Assembly: GCA_013297995.1 (NCBI GenBank)
Contig: JAAFJB010000016.1
Location: forward strand, 1-52,504
Length of the DNA stretch: 52,504 nucleotides
Direction: 5' to 3'
From: Chitinophagales bacterium
GTDB lineage: Bacteria; Bacteroidota; Bacteroidia; Chitinophagales; Chitinophagaceae
Both the position numbers and the translations under genes were made by a program. Shown piece by piece: positions 26,647-34,142 of the stretch. Under the pieces are notes generated by a model. The model saw nothing but the letters and a program-made list of their open reading frames with translations, was not told where the DNA came from and searched no databases. The stretch's first letter is position 1. Every line of letters starts with the position of its first letter.

Positions 26647-29205
26647 ATGAATGGAATGAAAAGTAGAAGAATTGTACTTGTTTTATTAGTATTCACCCTC
26701 TTACTCATAAAACTTACTGCACAAGTAACGGTTGTAAAAGGGGTGGTGGTTGACTCTGGATCTCGCAAACCCATTGCTGGCGTGAGCGTTTATTTTAAGG
26801 GTGGAAGAGGGATGGCTACCGACAGTCTCGGACAATTTGAAATTAAAACTTCATCGGGCAGTGCTAAGGTAATCGTAAGTTTTATTGGCTACAAGTCCCT
26901 TCAATTTACCGTGCCAAAAGGAAAAGAACAATTGTTGAATATTGAAATGGGGCTAGATCCCGCTTTCACCAGCAATGTTACGGTTACCACCAATAAAAGA
27001 GCCAAATACAGCAATCGAAATAATCCTGCTGTTGAATTAATTAGAAAAGTAATTGAACACCGAGAAAAAAATAAAACCAGTAGCTATGATTATGTTGAAT
27101 ATGAGCAATATGAAAAAATTCAAGCTGCACTTAGTAACGCATCAGATAAGCTAACGAATAGCAAACTGTTGAAAAAATATAATTTTCTTTTCGAAAACAG
27201 AGACACGTCTAAAATAGCAGGAAAGAGTTTGCTTCCCATTTATTTAGAAGAAAACCTGTCTCAGCAATATTTGCGAAAGTCACCTGAAAATACAAAGTCA
27301 ATTATACTCGGGCAAAAGAAAGTTAATTTTGGTAGTTATGTAGACAATGATGGGCTGAGTACTTTGTTAAAAAGGTTGTATGAAAACATAAATATTTATG
27401 ACAATGATATTCCTGTTTTTGCCTACCAATTTTTAAGTCCCATTGCTAATTCTGCTCCTAATTTCTACATGTATTATATACGGGATACCATTACCGATAA
27501 CGAAGGAGTTAAGCTGGTTAAAATGTATTTCACGCCCCGAAATACCAACGATTTATTGTTTAGAGGCACCATGTATATTACGCTGGATGGCAATTATGGC
27601 ATTCAGAAAATAAATATGTTTTTAAGTAAAAATGCAAATATTAATTGGGTAAAAGAATTGCATATCGACTTAGATTTTGAGAAAGGAACTGACCAGCGCT
27701 ATCATTTAATTAAGAGCAATTTGATGGCCGATATGGGATTGAGTAAAAGCAAATCTAGTGGTGGGTTTTTTGGTGAAAGAACCGTGTCGTATAAAAATTT
27801 CACCATCAACCAATCTCGTCCAGACAGTTTTTATTCGGGAGAACCTATTGTGAATATAAGTGGCAATGAAAAACTCGCTGATAGCTTTTGGATGAGTAAA
27901 AGACATGAGCAACTATCTTCTAGTGAGGCCAAAGTATACAGCAATATTGATAGCCTCGAAAAAATGCCTTCCTTCCGAAGAACCATGGCCATGGTAACCC
28001 TGCTTTTTGCTGGTTATGGTTCAGTGGGGCCTTTTGAAATTGGCCCTGTAAACGCATTTTATAGTTTTAATCCTGTGGAAGGTTTTCGCCTTCGGTTTGG
28101 TGGAAGAACCACTCCTTCATTCAGTAAAAGAATTTACTTTGAAACCTATGGTGCTTACGGATTTAAAGATGAGCGATGGAAGTATTTTTTAAGTGCCACC
28201 TATTCTTTAAACAATAAATCTATTTACACTTTTCCACTCAATTATATTAGAATTAGTGCACAAAGCGATACCAAAATTCCCGGTCAGGACCTAGAGTTTG
28301 TGCAAGAAGATAATTTCTTGCTTTCTTTCAAGAGAGGTAATAATGAAAGATGGTTGTACAATAAGGCCTACCAGTTTGAATTTGTAAAAGAGTTTAAAAA
28401 TAGGGTTTCATATTCTGTGGGTATTCGCAACTGGAACCAACAGCCCGCTGGTATTCTAGCCTATACTAAAATTCAAAATAATATTCCAGTTCAAGTCCCC
28501 AGTATTACAACCACCGAATTCAATGCGTCATTTAGATGGGCTCCCAAGGAGCAGTTCTACCAAGGAAAAGTATATCGCATCCCCATTTTTAATAAGTACC
28601 CTATTTTTACGCTTAACTATGCAGCAGGGGTTTCAGGATTGTTAGGGGGAACATACAATTACCATCGGTTTGATTTGCGTGCAGAGAAAAGATTTTATTT
28701 ATCGCGACTAGGTTATGCAGACGCCACTATGGAGGGTGGGTATATTTTAGGGCAGGTTCCTTTTCCCTTACTCACCATTCACCGAGCTAACCAAACTTTT
28801 GCGTATCAGCTTAATTCATACAACCTAATGAATTTTTTAGAATTTGTAAGTGATCGGTATGCTTCTTTTACTTGGGTGCATCACTTTATGGGAATCGCTT
28901 TTAATAGAGTGCCCCTGCTAAAAAAACTAAAGCTAAGGGAAGTGGCCTCTTTCAAGATATTGTATGGAGGTGTGAGGGATGAAAACAATCCCAACTTAAA
29001 TCCGGCTCTTTTTCAGTATCCCAAAACCAATAATATAACCACTACATTTGCTTTAGATAGGAATATTCCCTATATGGAAGGCAGTGTTGGCATAGAAAAT
29101 ATATTTAAAATTCTTCGGGTAGATTTGGTGCGAAGATTTACTTATACCCATTTGCCAGAAGTATCACCCCTAGGTATCAGAACCCGGTTTAGATTTGATT
29201 TTTAA
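26647..29205 (+). CDS. DUF5686 outer-membrane protein with carboxypeptidase-regulatory-like domain
   Basis: 852 residues. The signal peptide (LVLLVFTLLLIKLTAQ) is followed by a CarboxypepD_reg-like beta-sandwich at about 27-105 (KGVVVDSGSRKPIAGVSVYFKG ... SFIGYKSLQ). The remainder has the long DUF5686 pattern, an outer-membrane barrel with Tyr/Phe-rich strands that ends in Phe (RTRFRFDF). The function of DUF5686 is unknown. It lies 9 bp after the GtrA-like gene and 3 bp before the CDP-alcohol transferase, inside the lipid operon, which suggests a part in lipid placement at the outer membrane; this is inference. Confidence 0.82.
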   Translation: MNGMKSRRIVLVLLVFTLLLIKLTAQVTVVKGVVVDSGSRKPIAGVSVYFKGGRGMATDSLGQFEIKTSSGSAKVIVSFIGYKSLQFTVPKGKEQLLNIEMGLDPAFTSNVTVTTNKRAKYSNRNNPAVELIRKVIEHREKNKTSSYDYVEYEQYEKIQAALSNASDKLTNSKLLKKYNFLFENRDTSKIAGKSLLPIYLEENLSQQYLRKSPENTKSIILGQKKVNFGSYVDNDGLSTLLKRLYENINIYDNDIPVFAYQFLSPIANSAPNFYMYYIRDTITDNEGVKLVKMYFTPRNTNDLLFRGTMYITLDGNYGIQKINMFLSKNANINWVKELHIDLDFEKGTDQRYHLIKSNLMADMGLSKSKSSGGFFGERTVSYKNFTINQSRPDSFYSGEPIVNISGNEKLADSFWMSKRHEQLSSSEAKVYSNIDSLEKMPSFRRTMAMVTLLFAGYGSVGPFEIGPVNAFYSFNPVEGFRLRFGGRTTPSFSKRIYFETYGAYGFKDERWKYFLSATYSLNNKSIYTFPLNYIRISAQSDTKIPGQDLEFVQEDNFLLSFKRGNNERWLYNKAYQFEFVKEFKNRVSYSVGIRNWNQQPAGILAYTKIQNNIPVQVPSITTTEFNASFRWAPKEQFYQGKVYRIPIFNKYPIFTLNYAAGVSGLLGGTYNYHRFDLRAEKRFYLSRLGYADATMEGGYILGQVPFPLLTIHRANQTFAYQLNSYNLMNFLEFVSDRYASFTWVHHFMGIAFNRVPLLKKLKLREVASFKILYGGVRDENNPNLNPALFQYPKTNNITTTFALDRNIPYMEGSVGIENIFKILRVDLVRRFTYTHLPEVSPLGIRTRFRFDF

Positions 29206-29208
29206 TAT

Positions 29209-29946
29209 ATGCACCTAAAAATTAACCATAAAATAAGTGTAAGAGATAAAATTCAACAAGCAATTTATTGGATAATTAATCCATTGGTGAAAGCCATGAT
29301 TAAAATGGGACTCACCCCCAATGCGGTAACCATAATAGGGCTGGTACTAAATGTATGGGTCGCTATTATTTTTATTGAAGGTGCCGAAAAAGGTCACCGA
29401 GGTGAACTCAGTTATATAGGTTGGGCTGGTGCACTGGTTTTGTTTGCAGGTGTATTTGATATGCTAGACGGGCAGGTTGCAAGGTTGGGTAAAATGAGCT
29501 CTTCTTTTGGTGCTTTATTTGATTCAGTATTAGATAGATACAGTGAGCTGATTTTATTTCTAGGCATTTGTTACTACCTCATTGCTCACCACTATTTTTA
29601 CAGTTCGCTGTTTGCATTTATTGCATTGATTGGCTCAATGATGGTAAGCTATACAAGGGCTAGGGCAGAAGGGCTGGGTATAGCTTGTAAGGATGGACTC
29701 ATGCAAAGACCCGAGCGAGTGATTAGCATGGGTGTTTCTGGTGTATGCTGCGGTATCACTGCTTATTTTATTGGAAGCGACTTTAAAATATTTTTACCCG
29801 GAACAAGCATACAAGTATTTGAAACCATTTCTGTTTTTACCATCCCCATCTCATTCATGGCAGTGCTTACTAATTTTACTGCGTTTAAGCGGTTGGCAGA
29901 CGCTAAAAAAGCATTGGATCTAAAAGACCTAGTTTCCAAACCTTAA
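29209..29946 (+). CDS. CDP-alcohol phosphatidyltransferase, probable phosphatidylinositol-phosphate synthase
   Basis: A 245-residue inner-membrane enzyme with the complete CDP-AP signature D-G-x2-A-R-x8-G-x3-D-x3-D: Asp87, Gly88, Ala91, Arg92, Gly101, Asp105, Asp109. About six helices are visible. The family joins a CMP-activated lipid to an alcohol. With inositol-phosphate synthase in the same operon, the acceptor is most likely inositol phosphate, giving phosphatidylinositol phosphate, which the PgpA-like enzyme would dephosphorylate. The signature is seen directly; the acceptor is inferred from the neighbourhood. Gap to the DUF5686 gene is 3 bp. Confidence 0.9.
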   Translation: MHLKINHKISVRDKIQQAIYWIINPLVKAMIKMGLTPNAVTIIGLVLNVWVAIIFIEGAEKGHRGELSYIGWAGALVLFAGVFDMLDGQVARLGKMSSSFGALFDSVLDRYSELILFLGICYYLIAHHYFYSSLFAFIALIGSMMVSYTRARAEGLGIACKDGLMQRPERVISMGVSGVCCGITAYFIGSDFKIFLPGTSIQVFETISVFTIPISFMAVLTNFTAFKRLADAKKALDLKDLVSKP

Positions 29947-29955
29947 TACAGCAAT

Positions 29956-30573
29956 ATGTACCCAAAATTTCCCAATCAACAAAGCATTACTCCATATTGT
30001 AGTAGGCTTTTTAGAGTATGGTTGATAGTAGGGGCTATGCTTGTAATAGGAAATTTTTACGCTTTGGCACGTACACCCCAATTTGTATTGGTTGATCCGC
30101 AAGATAGTTTTCCAGTGCCTAACAATATTGCCCATCAACTGTTTTACTTACAACGAACTACCAATACCAATACCATTGTTTACTGTTTAAATACCAATGC
30201 AAAGGGAGCTATAGATGAATCGAATCCTATAAAAGTATTTTGGATTCGCTATCCAGAGGGAGGAATGCGCAAAGACTTAAATTATATTCAAAAAACTTTT
30301 GCCTATGGTACTCATTCCGCACGCAATAGCGATGGAAGTTTTAGTGTGCGACTGGTAGCGTATAAAAAACAAGAATTGTTTCTGCGTAAGTTGCCCAATG
30401 AAATGGTATACCGAATTTTTACATTTATCAATAAAAAATATTCCATTTTAAATAGGGTATTTATAAAGATAGATCCAGGCGGTTCTTTGTTCAAACCTAA
30501 TATTGCTTACATTGAATTAAAGGGAATAGAACTGGCATCTGGAAAACCCATTCTAGAAAGATTTAAACCATAG
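29956..30573 (+). CDS. DUF4833 protein
   Basis: 205 residues: a hydrophobic N-terminal segment (LIVGAMLVIGNFYAL, residues about 24-38), then one DUF4833 domain. Recognisable pieces are HQLFYLQRTTNTNTIVY, PIKVFWIRYPEGGM, YIQKTFAYG and VAYKKQELFLRKLP. The domain has no known activity; it is found with inositol-lipid genes in other Bacteroidota. It is probably periplasmic and membrane-tethered. It lies 9 bp after the transferase and 2 bp before the AUR1-like gene. A role in lipid transport or head-group handling is inference only. Confidence 0.8.
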   Translation: MYPKFPNQQSITPYCSRLFRVWLIVGAMLVIGNFYALARTPQFVLVDPQDSFPVPNNIAHQLFYLQRTTNTNTIVYCLNTNAKGAIDESNPIKVFWIRYPEGGMRKDLNYIQKTFAYGTHSARNSDGSFSVRLVAYKKQELFLRKLPNEMVYRIFTFINKKYSILNRVFIKIDPGGSLFKPNIAYIELKGIELASGKPILERFKP

Positions 30574-30575
30574 CA

Positions 30576-31502
30576 TTGCCAATTACCAGGAATATAAAAA
30601 ATAGAAATATTATCAATGTAATACTTATTGGTATTGGCTATTTGCTGCTCTCTAATTGGCTTATTGGATACAAACCAGAACAATGGTTTTTAGTATTAAT
30701 TTTTTGGGGATGCTATTTTTTTTCAACCATTAGCAGAAAATTCATTCTGGGATTTTCTGTTTTTATAGTGTTCTGGATTTTATTTGATTATATGAAGGCC
30801 TTCCCAAATTATGAATACAATAGGGTTCATATTGAACAGTTATACCATACTGAAAAGCAACTATTCGGTATTCATATGAACAAGCAAATTATTACACCGA
30901 ATGAATATTGGCTGAATAATAAGAGTGATATACTAGATATACTTACTGGATTTTTTTACTTGAGTTGGATACCAGTACCCTTGGCATTTGCGGCTTTTTT
31001 ATTTTTTAGGAACCGCGACCATTTTTTTCATTTCTCACTTAGTTTTCTGTTGGTGAATTGCATTGGTTTTATTATTTATTATATTTATCCTGCTGCACCA
31101 CCTTGGTATGTGCAGCAATACGGTTTCGAATTTATAGCAGGCACACCCGGAAACGCAGCGGGTCTCGCTCGGTTTGATGCTTATTTTAGCACTGCTATAT
31201 TCAAGCATCTATACGAAAAAAGTTCAAATGTTTTTGCCGCAATGCCTTCTTTGCATGCTGCATACCCGCTGATTGTTTTGTATTATGGAATAAAATTCAA
31301 ATTGGGTAAATGGAACTATATTTTTGCTATTATAATGTTGGGTATTTGGTTTGCAGCAGTGTACAATAGTCACCACTATATACTAGATATCACAGCAGGA
31401 ATTAGTTGCGGTATCATTGGAATTTATTTATTTCAATGGATGATGAAAAGGAGTAGACTGTTTAAAAAATGGGTGGACAAAGCAGTGGTGAATATCAGCT
31501 AA
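30576..31502 (+). CDS. AUR1-like PAP2 membrane enzyme, probable inositol phosphorylceramide synthase
   Basis: 308 residues with six or more helices. Motifs match the AUR1 branch of the PAP2 superfamily: YPAAPPWY (171-178), AAMPSLHA (221-228, His227) and SHHYILD (265-271). His227, His267 and Asp271 correspond to the yeast AUR1 His-His-Asp triad, with the same four-residue spacing of the last two. AUR1 moves phospho-inositol from phosphatidylinositol to ceramide. As last gene of an operon that can make phosphatidylinositol, this is a strong candidate for a bacterial inositol phosphorylceramide synthase. The start is TTG; the first in-frame ATG lies over 70 codons downstream. It could instead be a lipid phosphatase. 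Confidence 0.8.
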   Translation: MPITRNIKNRNIINVILIGIGYLLLSNWLIGYKPEQWFLVLIFWGCYFFSTISRKFILGFSVFIVFWILFDYMKAFPNYEYNRVHIEQLYHTEKQLFGIHMNKQIITPNEYWLNNKSDILDILTGFFYLSWIPVPLAFAAFLFFRNRDHFFHFSLSFLLVNCIGFIIYYIYPAAPPWYVQQYGFEFIAGTPGNAAGLARFDAYFSTAIFKHLYEKSSNVFAAMPSLHAAYPLIVLYYGIKFKLGKWNYIFAIIMLGIWFAAVYNSHHYILDITAGISCGIIGIYLFQWMMKRSRLFKKWVDKAVVNIS

Positions 31503-32127
31503 AACGCATTCTGGTTACTCGTTTTCCCAATGAAAAAGATAGATAAGAAAATAGGAATGCGGCCACCACATCAACCGTATAATGCACGTGTTGAATAAGT
31601 ACCAAGATGGCAATCATCAATGATCCCGCCAATAAAAAAAGCCGATCTTTTTTTTCCTGCAAGCAGAGGTACATGGTGAAGAGGGTAGCGGTATGTCCCG
31701 AAAAAAATAAGTCTTTGGTAATAAATTTACTTCCATAGAATAAGTTACTCAATGGATCTTTCAGTTCAATGATTTGTTGCGGAGGATCAAGTGGAACAAA
31801 GAAAAGACTAATGGTTCTACTGGCAGTTAAAAAAAGATAGCTCCAGAGTAATAGCAGAAATATTGCAGGGTTTTGCACACAACGGTAAAGTGTGAATACA
31901 ACCAGTATCCAAATAATAATAAAAGTGGGAATAGAAACATTCAATGCAGGAAGCTGGTTCAACAATAGGTCGTTCAATACCACCCCTTTTCTTTGTTCAA
32001 TATAATTAAAGAAAGTTGGCAATACAGGAATGAGTAGGATTAGTAATGATAACCCTATTAATAATTTGAGCTTGAAATCTTTATTTTCCAGATGCTTTTG
32101 CCAAGAAGTATCAAATGCTTTGTTCAT
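31495..32127 (-). CDS. Sphingomyelin-synthase-like PAP2 protein
   Basis: 210 residues from the ATG at 32127 (an upstream TTG at 32142 is less likely), with about six helices. The motifs are those of the sphingomyelin synthase-like PAP2_C group: SRTISLFFVPLDPP (about 103-116), KDLFFSGHTATL (His145) and QHVHYTVDVVAA (His182, Asp186). The last two keep the His-x3-Asp spacing of the eukaryotic enzymes. Such proteins transfer a phospho-head group between lipids or act as lipid phosphatases. Its 3' end overlaps the AUR1-like gene by 8 bp, tail to tail, and its start is next to the nagB stop. The substrate is unknown. Confidence 0.78.
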   Translation of the reverse strand: MNKAFDTSWQKHLENKDFKLKLLIGLSLLILLIPVLPTFFNYIEQRKGVVLNDLLLNQLPALNVSIPTFIIIWILVVFTLYRCVQNPAIFLLLLWSYLFLTASRTISLFFVPLDPPQQIIELKDPLSNLFYGSKFITKDLFFSGHTATLFTMYLCLQEKKDRLFLLAGSLMIAILVLIQHVHYTVDVVAAFLFSYLSFSLGKRVTRMRFS

Positions 32128-32142
32128 ATTGCAATAGTACAA

Positions 32143-34041
32143 CTAGAAATGCCATCGTACAAATGCTTCCATGGCAGCATATTTAGTCATGCCCAACGCA
32201 GCATACAAATTAGCGGTATTGGCATTTCTGTCTTCTGCTCTTTGCCAAAATTCACGGTTGTCTGATCCTTGAAAAGGAACCATATCTTTTTGTGATTGGT
32301 GAATAAAAATACCAAAGCGTTTTTTCTTCACTTGGTCTGGACTCATAGGTATGGCCATTTCAATTTCTGCAATATCCCATTCTTGCCAGGCACCTTTGTA
32401 CAACCATACCCAACAATCATTGATCCAAGGTTCATTGGCCGCTTTTAGTCGCCTCAATGCTTCAAATACGGCTTCTAAGCAAACCCTATGAGTGCCATGT
32501 GGATCTGCAAGGTCTCCAGCGCAATAAATTTGATGGGGTTTTAGTTTTTGCAATAATTCCATCGTTAGTATGATGTCTTCCTCGCCCAAAGGTTTTTTTT
32601 CTATGGCACCTGTTTCGTAAAAAGGCATATTCATAAAGTGGCAACGATCATCTGTAAGGCCCACGTATCTACAGGTAGCTTTGGCTTCTCCTCTTCTAAT
32701 TAAACCTTTGATAGAGCGAATTTCTTTGGTATCCATCTGGTCTTTCTTTTTGCTGGCAATAAAGGTTTGAGCGGTGAGAAGCTGCTCTTTACTCTTGCTA
32801 TTGTCCATTCCAAAGAGTTCTTCAAATCCTACGGCAAAGTCAATATAACGGGTAACAAATTCATCGGTAACCGCAATATTACCACTGGTTTGATACGCCA
32901 CATGCACTTCATGACCCTGATCGTGTAAGCGCATAAAAGTTCCGCCCATACTAATAATATCATCATCGGGGTGGGGGGAGAAGATCACGCATTTTTTAGG
33001 GTAGGGATCACTTCTTTCAGGGTGGGCTGGAATAACTGCATTGGGTTTTCCGCCAGGCCATCCAGTTAGGGAATCTCTAAGCATATAAAAAACTTGCAGA
33101 TTTATTTCGTAAGCTTCTCCTTTTTCTACCAATAAATCGGAGAGGCCATTTTCGGTATAGTCGGCTGTGGTGAGACTTAGCACCGATTTTTCTAGTTTTA
33201 ATGCCAAATAAACAACGGCTCTTTTAATCATAGCATTTGTCCATACACAATCCCCAGTAAGCCAAGGCGATTTAATTCGGGTAAGCTCAGCAGAAGCCAA
33301 TTCATCTACTACAAACAAGCAATGATTGTGTTGCTGAAGAATGCTGGCGGGAACGGTTTCTGTAATATTGTGCTCCACCGATTTGGCAACAATACTGGCT
33401 TTATTTCCCCATGCCATTAAAACAATTCGTTTGGCTTTTAAGATGGTGCTAATGCCCATGGTGACTGCCAGTCGCGGCACTTTAGAAATATTTTCAAACT
33501 CGTATGAATTGGCCAGTCTAGTGCTATTCTCTAAATTAACCAGTCTTGTTTTAGATAGCATGCTAGAGCCGGGTTCGTTAAAACCGATATGGCCATTTTG
33601 TCCAATCCCCAACACTTGTAAGTCAATACCACCCGCAGCTTCAATGGCTTTTTCGTAAGACTCGCAATAATTTTTCATGTCTTCTTTGGGTGCGTTCCCA
33701 TTGGGCAAGTGAATATTGGCCGGGTCAATATCAACGTGGTTGAATAGATGCCGGTGCATAAAACTCCAGTAGCTTTGATAAGCTGTTTTATCAATCGGAT
33801 AATATTCATCTAGGTTGAAGCTGATAACTTTTTTAAAACTGAGCCCCTCTTCTTTATGCATTCTAACCAATTCTGCGTATAAGCCAATCGGGGAAGAACC
33901 AGTAGCTAAACCCAGCACACAGTAAGCACCGCTGTTTGCTTTTTGCCGAATTAAAGCAGCAATTTCTTGAGCTACAAATGCCGCACCTAGTTTAGCGGAT
34001 GGATAAATTTTTACTTCTATTTTTTCAAATGAGTCTACCAT
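32143..34041 (-). CDS. nagB: Glucosamine-6-phosphate deaminase fused to a PIG-L/LmbE-type domain
   Basis: 632 residues, against about 260 for single-domain NagB. Residues 1-260 are NagB: LATGSSPIGLY, NLDEYY (catalytic Asp) and GIGQNGHIGFNEPGS, converting glucosamine-6-phosphate to fructose-6-phosphate and ammonia. From about residue 350 comes a PIG-L/LmbE metal-dependent deacetylase-like domain with SPHPDDDIISMGG and, near 530, DPHGTHRVC. The fusion is typical of Bacteroidota; the job of the second domain is not established. The start is M-V-D-S-F-E. The GH20 hexosaminidase gene just upstream fits a chitin or peptidoglycan amino-sugar route into glycolysis. Confidence 0.93.
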   Translation of the reverse strand: MVDSFEKIEVKIYPSAKLGAAFVAQEIAALIRQKANSGAYCVLGLATGSSPIGLYAELVRMHKEEGLSFKKVISFNLDEYYPIDKTAYQSYWSFMHRHLFNHVDIDPANIHLPNGNAPKEDMKNYCESYEKAIEAAGGIDLQVLGIGQNGHIGFNEPGSSMLSKTRLVNLENSTRLANSYEFENISKVPRLAVTMGISTILKAKRIVLMAWGNKASIVAKSVEHNITETVPASILQQHNHCLFVVDELASAELTRIKSPWLTGDCVWTNAMIKRAVVYLALKLEKSVLSLTTADYTENGLSDLLVEKGEAYEINLQVFYMLRDSLTGWPGGKPNAVIPAHPERSDPYPKKCVIFSPHPDDDIISMGGTFMRLHDQGHEVHVAYQTSGNIAVTDEFVTRYIDFAVGFEELFGMDNSKSKEQLLTAQTFIASKKKDQMDTKEIRSIKGLIRRGEAKATCRYVGLTDDRCHFMNMPFYETGAIEKKPLGEEDIILTMELLQKLKPHQIYCAGDLADPHGTHRVCLEAVFEALRRLKAANEPWINDCWVWLYKGAWQEWDIAEIEMAIPMSPDQVKKKRFGIFIHQSQKDMVPFQGSDNREFWQRAEDRNANTANLYAALGMTKYAAMEAFVRWHF

Positions 34042-34105
34042 AGTATGCTATTGAATTGCAAAATAACTGGAACTTATCATATTGCCTTAATAATTACTCA
34101 AAAGT

Positions 34106-34138
34106 CCGCATAAATATGCAATTATGTGCGGTTTTTTT
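34106..34138 (-). terminator. Terminator-like hairpin after the GH20 gene
   Basis: CCGCA..TAA at 34106-34113 pairs with TTA..TGCGG at 34122-34131, next to eight T's on the plus strand (34132-34139). It lies 5-40 bp past the stop of the minus-strand hexosaminidase gene and before nagB. On the minus strand the T-run after the stem is short, so its efficiency in that direction is doubtful. Confidence 0.4.
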
Positions 34139-34142
34139 TAAA

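Noticed and set aside
31495..31502. Overlap of the two PAP2 genes as a sign of a wrong gene call
   Set aside because: Both frames carry family motifs through most of their length; an 8-bp tail overlap is common in compact genomes.
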